NCBI RefSeq assembly: GCF_024666615.1
Contig: NZ_CP088297.1
Span: 992,001 to 1,056,000 of the forward strand
Length of the DNA: 64,000 bases
DNA from: Aquabacterium sp. J223
GTDB taxonomy: Bacteria; Pseudomonadota; Gammaproteobacteria; Burkholderiales; Burkholderiaceae_C
Direction of reading: 5' to 3'
Position 1 is the first letter of the stretch, and each line of letters begins with the position of its first letter. A program made the translations under genes and the position numbers. This document shows, one piece after another, positions 43,660 through 52,671 of the stretch. The notes under the pieces were generated by a model, which made no database searches, was not told the origin of the DNA, and was given only the letters and a program-made list of their open reading frames with translations.

Positions 43660-43986
43660 ATGGGCTTCCTCGAAAAAATCTTTGGTGGACATGGCAGGCA
43701 CGGCCGAGGCGGTCACCATGGCAATCCCTACCGCGAGACCCGGCATGACAGCCCGTATTGGCCGACCCACGGTGAGACGTCGGGCGTTGGGGCTCAGACA
43801 CCACCCGGCTCACGCGCCGGCGCCGGGCTTGTGGTGTGCCCCGCATGTCAGGCTTCAAACATTGGGTCTGCGCGCTTTTGTCAGCAATGCGGAACCCCTA
43901 TTGCACCGCGCGCATGCGCAAAATGCGCGACAGCGCTTGCCCCTGATGCGAAGTTTTGCGCTCAGTGCGGACAGCCGGCAACCTGA
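43660..43986 (+). CDS. Double zinc-ribbon protein
   Basis: A 108-residue protein: a Gly/His-rich N-terminus (GGHGRHGRGGHHG), then two zinc ribbons with CPAC..CQQCG and CAKC..CAQCG (CxxC pairs about 61-105). An AGGAG site precedes the ATG at 43660. The function is unknown. The region from 43987 to 44059 holds nothing recognised. Confidence 0.7.
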   Translation: MGFLEKIFGGHGRHGRGGHHGNPYRETRHDSPYWPTHGETSGVGAQTPPGSRAGAGLVVCPACQASNIGSARFCQQCGTPIAPRACAKCATALAPDAKFCAQCGQPAT

Positions 43987-44059
43987 TGGCTTTCAGCAGG
44001 GCGGGAGCGCAGTGGAGCTCTGCAGGGGCGCTCTGAGTCCATTTTTGTCGGCCCGGCAA

Positions 44060-44419
44060 CTACAGATCATGCCGCTCGGCGGAATGCTTGCTGCAAGCGG
44101 TGGCGCAGGCTTCGCAGGCGGCTTGGCAACGTGCGCAATGCTCGTGCTGATCTGCATGCTTCGCGCATTCCTCAGCGCAAAGTCGGCAGACGTGCGCACA
44201 CAGAGCACACATCTCACCATGGTGCGGTGATCCACGCGCAAGCAGGTTCAGCGTGGCGGCGCAGATGTCGGCGCAGTCCAGGTTCAGAAGCGCGCACGCC
44301 CCCTGGTCGCCATGATTTCCGTCGCGTATGTCATGCGCGGCGCAGTTCTGACAGGCATGCAGCGCCTCCTCGCAGGCCTCAATGCAGTCGTCAAAGTGTC
44401 GTTCGCTGGTGGAGGACAT
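44060..44419 (-). CDS. Cys-rich four-helix copper storage-type protein (DUF326)
   Basis: A 119-residue protein with many Cys: CIEACEEALHACQNC, CALLNLDCADIC, CALCAHVCRLC, CARCQAACEACATAC. This is the pattern of DUF326/Csp four-helix bundle proteins, which can hold many Cu(I) ions inside the bundle. No signal peptide is seen, so it is likely a cytosolic Csp3-type store. A good AGGAG site lies before the ATG at 44419. The 230 bases to flgB hold no recognised feature. Confidence 0.82.
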   Translation of the reverse strand: MSSTSERHFDDCIEACEEALHACQNCAAHDIRDGNHGDQGACALLNLDCADICAATLNLLARGSPHHGEMCALCAHVCRLCAEECAKHADQHEHCARCQAACEACATACSKHSAERHDL

Positions 44420-44651
44420 CACATTTCTCCTGCGAATTGTGGGCAGAGGCATCGGCGATGCCTCGACGGGGGCTCGTGTCGAAGGCGTCGGCACCTTTGC
44501 ATCCCGTAGGGCCGTCGGGGGCAAAGCCAGTGCCTGCCTTGCAACGCCAGATCCTCAGACAAGCAGGCGGTTTGCGGTGCTGATTCTTCAGACCGCAGAT
44601 AGCGCACCACCCACACTTCGGCGATGGTGCCCTGCATCGGCAGGAGGAACG

Positions 44652-45091
44652 ATGGATACGTTGAGCTTGACAACCGGAGCGGCCCGTCTCGGGGGGCCCC
44701 CAGAGACGATGGCGACTTCAAGGCCCGCGCGTTGATGTTGCGAGCGAGCAGGCAGGTCATGCTCGCTTCCAATATTGCCAATACCGATACGCCTGGCTAC
44801 AACGCCACCGACATCAACTTTCGAGATGCGCTCCAAAGCGCAATGGAGGCTCAGGTCCCTTTGGCCGGCACGAACGCCAGCCACCTGAGCGGTGCGTCTT
44901 TTCAGATGAGCACTGCCGCGCTGGCTGAGTTTTCGCTGCCTGCGCAGTCCAGCCTGGATGGCAACTCGGTCGACATGGATCGCGAGCGCGGCGAATTCGC
45001 TCGCAACGCCATCTTGTACCAACTAGCTTCCGCCATGTTGGACGATGAAGCCAAGGAGTTCAAGCTCGCATCGTCCGATCCACGACGCTGA
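44652..45091 (+). pseudogene. flgB: Orphan flagellar rod protein FlgB (frameshifted)
   Basis: The gene starts with a strong AGGAGGAACG site and ATG at 44652 (MDTLSLTTGAARL). The conserved N-terminal part, LMLRASRQVMLASNIANTDTPGY, then follows in another frame after a GGGGGGCCCCC run (44691-44701). One added G would join them as LGGAPRDDGDFKARAL. The length 440 is one base short of a multiple of three. The C-terminal part is intact (EFARNAILYQLASAM). FlgB is a proximal rod protein of the flagellum, normally beside flgC and fliE; here it is isolated between a copper storage gene and czcE. Confidence 0.8.
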
Positions 45092-45159
45092 GACCCTTCG
45101 CCTGTCGCGCTCCTCAAAACGAGCCGACTGGAGGGTGTGCCCCTCAGCCCGTTGTCTGC

Positions 45160-45314
45160 CTGAATGACACAACGGTCATCTGCGCGTTCATGTGCCGTCA
45201 GGGCCCGGTTTCTACATTTCTTCCACCCGATCAATGCGGGCTTGTAGAGCCAACCCCTTACCCCAAAGGACTGTCATGAACACCTCTCGAATCTTTCGTG
45301 TTGCCGCGCTGACC
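45160..45314 (+). repeat. Upstream repeat of czcE, copy 2
   Basis: Second copy of the 155-base block (see 39975). Includes the palindrome ATGAC/GTCAT at 45164-45179. Direct orientation, offset 5185 bases. Confidence 0.85.
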
Positions 45315-45626
45315 ATCGCCGCGGCGCTGCCCTTGCACGGCATGGCCATGGGCACTGATGTCTTCCGCAACGGCCAGTCGATGTATGGCCAGCCGGCCGT
45401 GGCGGGCGCGCCTTCGACGCAGGTCGTCGATGTGTCCCGAACCAAGTGGGTGGCGGTCGAGCAAGGTGACACCATCACGTTCCAGGCATTAGGAGGCAAG
45501 CAGTTCAAGTGGACCTTCAACGGCTTGGGCCGCACCGCCGTGAGCCTCGCCAAGGTCGCCCCAGCGGACTTCCCCGCAGCGGGGGTGATGGTCAACGTGC
45601 AGGCCAATCCGCTCTACATCAATTGA
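45276..45626 (+). CDS. czcE: CzcE-family periplasmic metal-binding protein (copy 2)
   Basis: A 116-residue paralogue of the gene at 40091. Both share the signal peptide and the MGTDVFRNGQS segment; the rest diverges (VEQGDTITFQALGGKQFKWTFNG). The two mature domains are the same length, so both copies may be functional. Confidence 0.8.
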   Translation: MNTSRIFRVAALTIAAALPLHGMAMGTDVFRNGQSMYGQPAVAGAPSTQVVDVSRTKWVAVEQGDTITFQALGGKQFKWTFNGLGRTAVSLAKVAPADFPAAGVMVNVQANPLYIN

Positions 45627-45698
45627 CGTTGCTTGGCTGAGGTCGCGTGGGGCCGGCGAACCGGGTTGGTGCCCCCCTGTGCTACGATACCGGGCCTC

Positions 45699-46103
45699 AT
45701 GCTTCGAGCCCTGAAAACCTTCGTCCTTTGGCTGCTGGTCGCGGCCCTGCCTGTGCAGGGTTACGCGGCCTCGTCCATGGTCGGGTGCGGACCGAGTCAT
45801 GAGCGGATGGCGTCGTCGTTGGTGCAGCCCCACTCGTCGCACGGCGACTCGTCCCATGCGGCTGCGGCGACCAACGCCGATGTCCCGGCGGACGATGCCG
45901 CGGTGGAAAAGTCGGATCAACCGGCACGGTTCAAATGCAGCGCATGTGCAGCGTGCTGCGTCGGCACCGCGCTGCCTGCTGGTGACGGCTCCTTGGTCTC
46001 TGCCGCGCTTTCCGCAGAGACGCTGAGGCCCCTTCTGACGGCCCGAGTTGCGACTCTCGCCCTCGACGGGCCCGAACGCCCCCCTCGAACCTTCCTCGCC
46101 TGA
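45699..46103 (+). CDS. Periplasmic Cys/His-rich protein before the copper cluster
   Basis: A 134-residue protein: signal peptide (to about residue 23), a His-rich stretch (HSSHGDSSHAAA) and a CSACAACC cluster (about 92). It resembles the small Cys/His proteins that head metal efflux operons (as CzcI, DUF2946). Function is unknown. The 106 bases to the next gene hold nothing recognised. Confidence 0.65.
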   Translation: MLRALKTFVLWLLVAALPVQGYAASSMVGCGPSHERMASSLVQPHSSHGDSSHAAAATNADVPADDAAVEKSDQPARFKCSACAACCVGTALPAGDGSLVSAALSAETLRPLLTARVATLALDGPERPPRTFLA

Positions 46104-46209
46104 CGAACGGCGCCCGTGTCGCCGTGCGGTTCGCTGGCGAACCGAGGTGACACGCGCAACGGTAGTGGCCTCGGCATGCCCGGGGTCATGACGAAGCAGC
46201 GAGGATCTC

Positions 46210-46605
46210 ATGTTCAGTTTCTCTACGACGGCCGCGCGTTCCATCGCGGCCATGGCGCTGGCTTTGGCCACAGCGCAGGCGCAGGCGCAGGCGCAGGCGC
46301 AGGCGCACGCCGCGCCCGCGCAACGTCCCACCGCGGACCCGACCGACGCCAACGCGCCGGTACCCGCCATGCAGTACCGATCGGCCCTGGGGCCATACCG
46401 CAAACACACCGAACAGCCGGTGGGTGATTGGTCCGCCCTCAACGACCAGGTGCGGCAGATCGGCGGCTGGCGGGTCTATGCACGCGAAGCGGCCGCCCCC
46501 GAGGCCGCTCCTGCCGCGGCCGGTGCACCCAGCCCAGCGGGTGCGAGCTCCGCCCCGACGACGCCCGGTAGGCCGGCCGCTCACGGCGGCCACAAGGCGA
46601 ACTAA
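46210..46605 (+). CDS. Periplasmic Ala/Pro-rich protein, unknown function
   Basis: A 131-residue protein with a signal peptide that ends in an Ala-Gln repeat encoded by GCGCAG units, a conserved short core (MQYRSALGPYRKHTEQPVGDW..LNDQVRQIGGWRVYARE) and an Ala/Pro-rich tail with HGGHK. The core looks conserved, so the gene is likely real. It sits directly before the TolC lipoprotein. Confidence 0.65.
   Translation: MFSFSTTAARSIAAMALALATAQAQAQAQAQAHAAPAQRPTADPTDANAPVPAMQYRSALGPYRKHTEQPVGDWSALNDQVRQIGGWRVYAREAAAPEAAPAAAGAPSPAGASSAPTTPGRPAAHGGHKAN
46273..46308 (+). repeat. Six tandem GCGCAG units in a signal peptide
   Basis: Five perfect GCGCAG units and one GCGCAC follow each other within the signal peptide code of the gene at 46210, giving AlaGln repeats. 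The unit length of six keeps the frame, so slippage would change leader length only. Confidence 0.85.
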
Positions 46606-46608
46606 GGG

Positions 46609-48051
46609 ATGGTGGCGCAAATGACCCACAAACCCCGACTGTTCCCAAAGCGCCCGGCAGCCTGGGCCGCACTGCTGTTGACCGCAGGCCTTGCCGGCTG
46701 CGCCAGCTTTTCGCCGGACGGAGGCTTCGCTCCGGTCGAGGCGGCGGCGAAGGACCGGCTTGGCAAGGACGTGCGCTGGGCGCGCACTGCGGCCGACGGT
46801 GAAATGATGGCGCAGCGTGTGGCGGAGTTGCTGGCGCAGCCCGCGCTCTCGCCGGACGATGCGGTGCAGCTCGCGCTGTTCAACAACCGCGGCCTGCAGG
46901 CCCGCTTCACCGAGCTCGGCATCACCGAGGCCGAGCTGGTGCAGGCCGGCCGCATGGCCAATCCCGGCTTCACGTTCGGGCGTCTGAAGAGCGTGGATGG
47001 CGTGGAGATCGAACGCGGCATCCACCTCAGCCTGGCGCGGCTGATTGCCATGCCGCTGATCTACGGGGCCGAGGCGCGCCGCTTCGAGCGGGTCAAGCGC
47101 GAGGTCACCATGGACATGCTGGCGCTCGCCGCCGAGACGCGCCGGGCGTGGGTGCAGGCCGTGGCGGCCAACGAGACGCTGCGCTACATGCAGCAGGTCA
47201 AGGAAGCGGCTGACGCCAGCGCCGAACTGGCGCGGCGCATGGAACAGGCCGGCAACTTCAACAAGCTCACCCGCGCCCGTGAACAGAGCTTCTACGCCGA
47301 TGCTGCACTCGGGCTGGCACGCGCAGACCGGGCACAACGCGCGACGCGCGAGCGCCTGACGCGGCTGCTCGGCCTGTGGGGCGCGCAGACCCAGTTCCGC
47401 CTGCCCGAACGGTTGCCCGACCTGCCTGCACAGCCGAAGGACCAGCCCGACATCGAGCGCCTGGCGATGAGCCAGCGCCTCGACGTGCAGGCGGCCAGAC
47501 TTGCCGCCGAGCAGACGGCACGCAACCTGGGCCTGACGCGCACGACGCGCTTCATCAACGTGCTCGAACTCGGGCTGGCGCGCAACAAGCTCGAAGACGG
47601 CGCGCGGCAGACCGGCTACGACATCGCGCTGGAGTTGCCGCTGTTCGACTGGGGCGGCGCGCGGGTGGCGCGGGCCGAGGCCATCTACATGCAGGCGGTG
47701 CAGCTGACGGCATGGGCCGCCATCGACGCACGCAGCGAAGTGCGCGAGGCCTACGGCAACTACCGCACGGCCTACGACATTGCACTCCACCAGCGCGACG
47801 AGGTGGTGCCGGTGCGCAAGCGCATCTCTGAAGAGCAGCAGCTTCGCTACAACGGAATGATCATCGGCGTGTTCGAGCTGCTGGCCGATGCGCGCGCGCA
47901 GGTCGCCGGCGTCAACGGCTACATCAATTCACTGCGCGACTTCTGGCTCGCGCAGGCCGAGCTGGACATGGCGCTCGTCGGCAGGGCTTCGCTCTCGCTG
48001 CCGACCGGCCCGGTGGCCGGCGGCATGGCCGGAGGCGGCGCTGCCCACTGA
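46609..48051 (+). CDS. TolC-family outer-membrane lipoprotein
   Basis: A 480-residue TolC-like protein with a lipobox (LAGCAS, Cys about 29), and two OEP repeats with conserved YGAEARRFE and ELPLFDWGG. It is a copper-cluster efflux channel. An ATG at 46621 with a GGTGG site is an alternative start. Unlike cusC (51382), it has no adaptor or RND gene directly after, but a multicopper oxidase. Confidence 0.82.
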   Translation: MVAQMTHKPRLFPKRPAAWAALLLTAGLAGCASFSPDGGFAPVEAAAKDRLGKDVRWARTAADGEMMAQRVAELLAQPALSPDDAVQLALFNNRGLQARFTELGITEAELVQAGRMANPGFTFGRLKSVDGVEIERGIHLSLARLIAMPLIYGAEARRFERVKREVTMDMLALAAETRRAWVQAVAANETLRYMQQVKEAADASAELARRMEQAGNFNKLTRAREQSFYADAALGLARADRAQRATRERLTRLLGLWGAQTQFRLPERLPDLPAQPKDQPDIERLAMSQRLDVQAARLAAEQTARNLGLTRTTRFINVLELGLARNKLEDGARQTGYDIALELPLFDWGGARVARAEAIYMQAVQLTAWAAIDARSEVREAYGNYRTAYDIALHQRDEVVPVRKRISEEQQLRYNGMIIGVFELLADARAQVAGVNGYINSLRDFWLAQAELDMALVGRASLSLPTGPVAGGMAGGGAAH

Positions 48052-48074
48052 ACACCCTTTCAAGGAAACCCACG

Positions 48075-49490
48075 ATGTCCTCGCGACGAAACTTTCTTCG
48101 CGGCGCCGGTGCCATCACCGCCGCCGCCAGTGCCGCAGCGGTGAGCCGGGTGGCGATGGCCGCCTTGCCCGAACCCGTGCTGCAGACCCGGCCCGACACC
48201 ATGCCGCCGCTGGTGCCCAGCACCGGCCGCCCCTACAACCCCTGCGTCACGCTCAACGGCTGGACGTTGCCCTGGCGCATGAACAACGGCGTCAAGGAGT
48301 TCCACCTCGTTGCCGAGCCCGTCGTGCGCGAGATGAGCGCCGACTTCAAGGCGCACCTGTGGGGCTACAACGGCCAGAGCCCCGGGCCGACCATCGAGGT
48401 GGTCGAAGGCGACCGGGTGCGCATCTTCGTGACCAACAAGCTCGGCGAGCTGACGAGCATCCACTGGCACGGCCAGCGCCTGCCCAACGGCATGGACGGT
48501 GTGACCGGCCTCAACCAGCCCGGCATTCCGCCCGGCAAGACCTTCGTCTACGAATTCGTCGCGCGCCGCCCCGGCACCTTCATGTACCACCCGCATGCCG
48601 ACGAGATGGTGCAGATGGCGATGGGAATGATGGGCTTCTGGATCACGCATCCGAAAGCGAAGCACCCGCTCATCGACGAGGTGGACCGTGACTTCGTATT
48701 CCTGCTAAACGCCTACGACATCGATCCGGGCAGCTACACGCCCAAGATCATGACGATGCTCGACTTCAACCTGTGGAGCTGGAACAGCCGCATCTTCCCG
48801 GGCATCGACCCGCTGGTCGTGCGAAAGAACGACAAGGTGCGCATCCGCATCGGCAACCTGACGATGACGAACCACCCGATCCACCTGCACGGGCATGAGT
48901 TCCTGGTCACGGGTACCGATGGTGGGCCGACACCCAAGAGCACACGCCAGTACGAGGTGACCACCGACATCGCGGTCGGCCAGATGCGGCAGATCGACTT
49001 CCTTGCGGACGAGGAGGGCGACTGGGCCTTCCACTGCCACAAGAGCCACCACACGATGAACGCGATGGGCCATGACGTGCCCACGATGATCGGCGTCGAC
49101 CACCGGGGCGTTGCGCGCCAGATCACCAAGCTGATCCCCGACTACATGGTGATGGGCGAGCGCGGGATGAAGGACATGACCGAGATGGAGATGCCGCTGC
49201 CCGACAACACCGCGGCCATGATGGCCGGCCGCGGGCCGTTCGGCTCGGTGGGCATGGGCGGCATGTTCAGCGTCGTCAAGGTGCGCAAGGACCAGAAGCC
49301 CGGCGACTACACCGACCCAGGCTGGTACCAGCACCCGCCGGGCACCGTGGCCTACGAGTTCGGCGGCGCGCTGCCCGAGCCCGCGCGCTTCAAAGCCGAA
49401 GGCCCGGGCTCCATGCCGGCGCTGAAGCGGCCCACCACGCCCACCGAGGTCAAGGTGCGCAAGCCGGCCGGTGGCCATTCGGGCCACTGA
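48075..49490 (+). CDS. Multicopper oxidase
   Basis: A 471-residue protein with a Tat-type leader (SSRRNFLRG) and the four copper-ligand regions: HWHGQR (about 133), HPHAD (about 175), HPIHLHGHEF (about 268) and HCHKSHHTMNAM (about 320). It likely oxidises periplasmic Cu(I). Only two cupredoxin-type domains plus spacer are evident, close to the smaller copper-resistance oxidases. The His ligand set looks intact. It lies 23 bases after the TolC gene. Confidence 0.9.
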   Translation: MSSRRNFLRGAGAITAAASAAAVSRVAMAALPEPVLQTRPDTMPPLVPSTGRPYNPCVTLNGWTLPWRMNNGVKEFHLVAEPVVREMSADFKAHLWGYNGQSPGPTIEVVEGDRVRIFVTNKLGELTSIHWHGQRLPNGMDGVTGLNQPGIPPGKTFVYEFVARRPGTFMYHPHADEMVQMAMGMMGFWITHPKAKHPLIDEVDRDFVFLLNAYDIDPGSYTPKIMTMLDFNLWSWNSRIFPGIDPLVVRKNDKVRIRIGNLTMTNHPIHLHGHEFLVTGTDGGPTPKSTRQYEVTTDIAVGQMRQIDFLADEEGDWAFHCHKSHHTMNAMGHDVPTMIGVDHRGVARQITKLIPDYMVMGERGMKDMTEMEMPLPDNTAAMMAGRGPFGSVGMGGMFSVVKVRKDQKPGDYTDPGWYQHPPGTVAYEFGGALPEPARFKAEGPGSMPALKRPTTPTEVKVRKPAGGHSGH

Positions 49491-49521
49491 CCGATTCACC
49501 ACTTCAGAAAGAGAGACTTTT

Positions 49522-50031
49522 ATGCAGCAACGCAAGAGACAGCTTTTCCTTGGCGCCGTCGCGGGCCTGATGGGTTTGCAGGGCGTGGCCCGCGCGCACA
49601 GCGACAAGCCGCATGCAAAGGGCGCGGCGGTCAAGAAGGAGCAGAAGGACTGGGGCATTGCCGGCGACGCCAAGGCCACCAAACGCACCATCGAGGTCGG
49701 CATGACCGACACCATGCGCTTCACGCCCGACCGCATCGAGGTGCGGCAGGGCGAGACGGTGCGATTCGTCGTGCGCAACAGGGGCAAGGTGATGCACGAG
49801 TTCGTCATCGGCACCAAGGCCGAGAACGTGAAGCACGCCGAGATGATGGTCAAGTTCCCGGGCATGGAGCACGACGAGCCGTACATGGCCCATGTGTCGC
49901 CGGGAAAGACGGGCGAGATCGTGTGGCACTTCAACCGGGCCGGCGAGTTCGAGTTCGCCTGCCTGATTGCCGGGCACTACCAGGCCGGCATGGTTGGCAC
50001 GATCAACGTCTTGGCAGGTGGCAAGGGATGA
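49522..50031 (+). CDS. Periplasmic cupredoxin
   Basis: A 169-residue protein: signal peptide (to about 25), a cupredoxin fold with metal ligands HEFVIG (His), EFACLIAGHYQAGM (Cys, His, Met). It may pass copper to the oxidase. Its TGA overlaps the next ATG. A close homologue is at 59953. Confidence 0.85.
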   Translation: MQQRKRQLFLGAVAGLMGLQGVARAHSDKPHAKGAAVKKEQKDWGIAGDAKATKRTIEVGMTDTMRFTPDRIEVRQGETVRFVVRNRGKVMHEFVIGTKAENVKHAEMMVKFPGMEHDEPYMAHVSPGKTGEIVWHFNRAGEFEFACLIAGHYQAGMVGTINVLAGGKG

Positions 50032-50498
50032 GCCGCCGCCGCGCGCTGGGCTCGGTGTTCGGCGCCGCCGCGCTGCTCTTGGTGCCGGCCTTTCTGAAGG
50101 CGCAGCAACGCCCAGCGGTCCTGGCCGAGGTGTGGAAGAGCCCCACGTGTGGTTGCTGCAAGGAATGGGTCACCCACCTCGAGGCCAGCGGCTTTCGCGT
50201 CAAGGTCCACGACGTGGGCAACACCGCCATGCGCGCGAAGCTGCGCATCCCGGCGCGGCTGGGCTCCTGCCACACCGCATTGGTCGCAGGCTATGCGATC
50301 GAAGGCCATGTGCCGGCTCAGCACGTGCTGCGGCTGCTGCGCGAGCGCCCGCGCGCCGTGGGCCTTGCCGTTGCGGGAATGCCGGTGGGCTCGCCCGGCA
50401 TGGATGGGCCCGACTACGGCGACAGCCGTGACCCCTACGACGTGCTGCTGGTCACCGCCGATGGCGGTACCCGCGTTTTTTCAAGCTACTTCAAGTGA
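50028..50498 (+). CDS. DUF411 metal-binding protein (CopG-like)
   Basis: A 156-residue protein with a leader (RRRALGSVFGAAALLLV) and a DUF411 fold with the Cys motif SPTCGCCKEWV (about 43) and Cys in RLGSCHTALV (about 84). DUF411 members bind copper in the periplasm. Coupled to the cupredoxin gene by an ATGA overlap. Confidence 0.85.
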   Translation: MSRRRALGSVFGAAALLLVPAFLKAQQRPAVLAEVWKSPTCGCCKEWVTHLEASGFRVKVHDVGNTAMRAKLRIPARLGSCHTALVAGYAIEGHVPAQHVLRLLRERPRAVGLAVAGMPVGSPGMDGPDYGDSRDPYDVLLVTADGGTRVFSSYFK

Positions 50499-50509
50499 AA
50501 GGAACCGAA

Positions 50510-50857
50510 ATGAACAGCCTCAAATCCGTCGCCGTCGCCCTTGCCGCCGTCGCAAGTGCCTTGGCAACGCCGCAGCTCCTTGCCGCTGGCGGTCATGGCG
50601 CCCCGACGCTGCTGGCCCAGGCCGCAACAGCCGGCGACATGACCGACGGTGAGGTGCGCAAGGTCGACAAGGACGCAGCGAAGATCACCCTCAAGCACGG
50701 CGAGATCAAGAACCTCGACATGCCTGGCATGACGATGGTGTTCAACGTCAAGGACAAGGCACTGCTCGACAAGGTGAAGGCCGGCGACAAGGTCAAGTTC
50801 AAGGCGGTGAGCGACGCCGGGAAGTTCACCGTCACCGAGCTTCAGGTCGCTCCCTGA
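50510..50857 (+). CDS. CusF-like periplasmic copper chaperone
   Basis: A 115-residue protein with a signal peptide and a CusF OB-fold: GEVRKVDKDAAKITLKHGEIKNLDMPGMTMVFNV with Trp replaced by Met/Phe and the MPGMTM copper motif. It would carry Cu(I)/Ag(I) to CusB/CusA. Another copy is at 59541. Confidence 0.85.
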   Translation: MNSLKSVAVALAAVASALATPQLLAAGGHGAPTLLAQAATAGDMTDGEVRKVDKDAAKITLKHGEIKNLDMPGMTMVFNVKDKALLDKVKAGDKVKFKAVSDAGKFTVTELQVAP

Positions 50858-50890
50858 ACAGACTTGGGCGGCATCGGCTAACCTGGCGCC

Positions 50891-51289
50891 ATGAAGCGCT
50901 CGGCATCACCTCGGCGATGGCTGGCGGCCCTCGTGGCCGCCTGCCTGCTGTTCGCGCAGCTGGCGGTCGCCGCCTATGCCTGCCCCGTGCAGGCCACCAT
51001 GGCGTCCAGCGCCGACATGCCTTGTGCAGAGATGATGGCGCCCGGTGCCGACATGGACTCGCAGCAGCCGGCGCTCTGCGCCGAGCACTGCCAACACGAT
51101 GCGGCGCAGCCCTCAGCGGACGCCACGCCCTCAGCGGCCGCCTTCATGCCGGCGCTGGCGCTGCTGTTTGTCCTGGCGCCAACCGACCACTCCACCGGAG
51201 TGGTGCCGAACTGGACGAAGCACCAGCAGGTGCGCGAACGAGCGCCGCCCCAGCCCCTCAGCGTCCTGCACTGCTGCTGGCGCATTTGA
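50891..51289 (+). CDS. Periplasmic Cys/His/Met-rich small protein (DUF2946-like)
   Basis: A 132-residue protein: signal peptide (to about 27), then Cys pairs in ACPVQ, CAEMMAPGADM and CAEHCQHD, a hydrophobic stretch, and a tail HCCWRI. It resembles small Cu-resistance proteins at the head of cus-like operons. It precedes cusC by about 90 bases. Confidence 0.65.
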   Translation: MKRSASPRRWLAALVAACLLFAQLAVAAYACPVQATMASSADMPCAEMMAPGADMDSQQPALCAEHCQHDAAQPSADATPSAAAFMPALALLFVLAPTDHSTGVVPNWTKHQQVRERAPPQPLSVLHCCWRI

Positions 51290-51381
51290 ACGACTGAAGC
51301 TTCCGGCCTGAGCAGGGCCGTCGGCGATCCCACGGTGAATCGCGGTGGACGGACCTGGTCTTCCAGCTTTCAGGAGTTCCC

Positions 51382-52671
51382 ATGCACGCTTCTTTGTCGC
51401 CGCTGCGGCGGCTGTGTCCGTCGGCCATTCGGCTTGCGGTGGTCGCCGCAGCTTTCATCCCCATCACCGCGTGGTCACAGGGCCCGCTGTCCCTCGCCGC
51501 CGCGGTGCGCATGGCGGCTGAGCAGTCGCGCCTGCTGGCCGCGGGTCAAGCGCAGGCACAGGCAGCGGGCGAGTTGGCGGTCGCCGCCGGCCAGCGGCCC
51601 GATCCGGTGCTCAAGGCCGGCATCACCAACCTGCCGATCGACGGAGGCGAGCGCTTCAGCCTGACGCGGGACTTCATGACGATGCGCTCGGTCGGCGTGA
51701 TGCAGGAGTGGACGAACGACGACAAGCTGCGCGCCCGTGCCGCGCGAGCCGAGCGCGAGATCGACCTGGCGCGTGCCGGCCGTGAGCAAGCCCTGGCGGC
51801 GCTGCAGCGCGAGACCGCGGCGGCGTGGCTTGAGCGGCGGCTGTACGAGCAGATGCGTGAGCTGGTGGCGCAACAGCGGGCCGAGGCGGCGCTGCAGATC
51901 GATGCCGCCGAGTCGGCCTACCGCACCGGGCGCGGCTCGCAGGCCGACGTGTTCGCGGCGCGGTCGTCGGTCGCGCGCATCGACGACCGTGCACGCGAGG
52001 TCGAGGCGCAGATCGAGACCGCGACAGCGCGCCTGTCGCGCTTGATCGGTCAGGCGGCCGAAAGCCCGCTGGACGACATGCCGGACCTGGCTCGGGCGCC
52101 GACCGACGAAGCGCTGCTCGCGGCCGGCATCGACCGCCAGCCGTTGGTGGCACTCGCGGCCAGCCAGGAGGCCGCCGCGCTCGCCGATGCGGACGTGGCG
52201 CGAGCGGCTCGCCGGGCCGACTGGAGCGTCGAGCTGATGTTCAGCCAGCGCGGGCCGGCGTACTCGAACATGGTGTCGGTGGGCGTGTCGGTGCCGTTGC
52301 AGATCGACCGCGCCGGCCGGCAGGACCGCGAACTGGCCGCGCGCCTGGCGCAGGCCGACCAGATGAAGGCCCAGCGCGAAGACGCTGCGCGGTCGGCGCT
52401 GGCCGATGCGCGCGTGGCGCTGCGCCAGTGGCAAAGTCGCCGGCAGCGCATCGCCCTGCACGGCGACACGCTCATTCCGCTGGCGGCCGAACGCACCCGC
52501 GCCGCGTTGACCGCCTATCGGGGCGGCGGCGCGAACCTGGCCGCGGTGCTTGAAGCCCGCGCGGCCGAGCTCGACGCGCGCATGGATCGATTGAAGCTGG
52601 AGATGGAAGCCGCGGCGCTGTGGGCGCAGCTGGCGTACCTGGTGCCGAGCCAAGGGGAGACACGGCCATGA
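51382..52671 (+). CDS. cusC: Outer-membrane channel CusC-like
   Basis: A 429-residue TolC-family protein with signal peptide (no lipobox seen) and coiled-coil OEP repeats. It should form the channel for the CusBA pump that follows. AGGAG at 51373 precedes the ATG. Its stop overlaps the cusB start. Confidence 0.88.
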   Translation: MHASLSPLRRLCPSAIRLAVVAAAFIPITAWSQGPLSLAAAVRMAAEQSRLLAAGQAQAQAAGELAVAAGQRPDPVLKAGITNLPIDGGERFSLTRDFMTMRSVGVMQEWTNDDKLRARAARAEREIDLARAGREQALAALQRETAAAWLERRLYEQMRELVAQQRAEAALQIDAAESAYRTGRGSQADVFAARSSVARIDDRAREVEAQIETATARLSRLIGQAAESPLDDMPDLARAPTDEALLAAGIDRQPLVALAASQEAAALADADVARAARRADWSVELMFSQRGPAYSNMVSVGVSVPLQIDRAGRQDRELAARLAQADQMKAQREDAARSALADARVALRQWQSRRQRIALHGDTLIPLAAERTRAALTAYRGGGANLAAVLEARAAELDARMDRLKLEMEAAALWAQLAYLVPSQGETRP

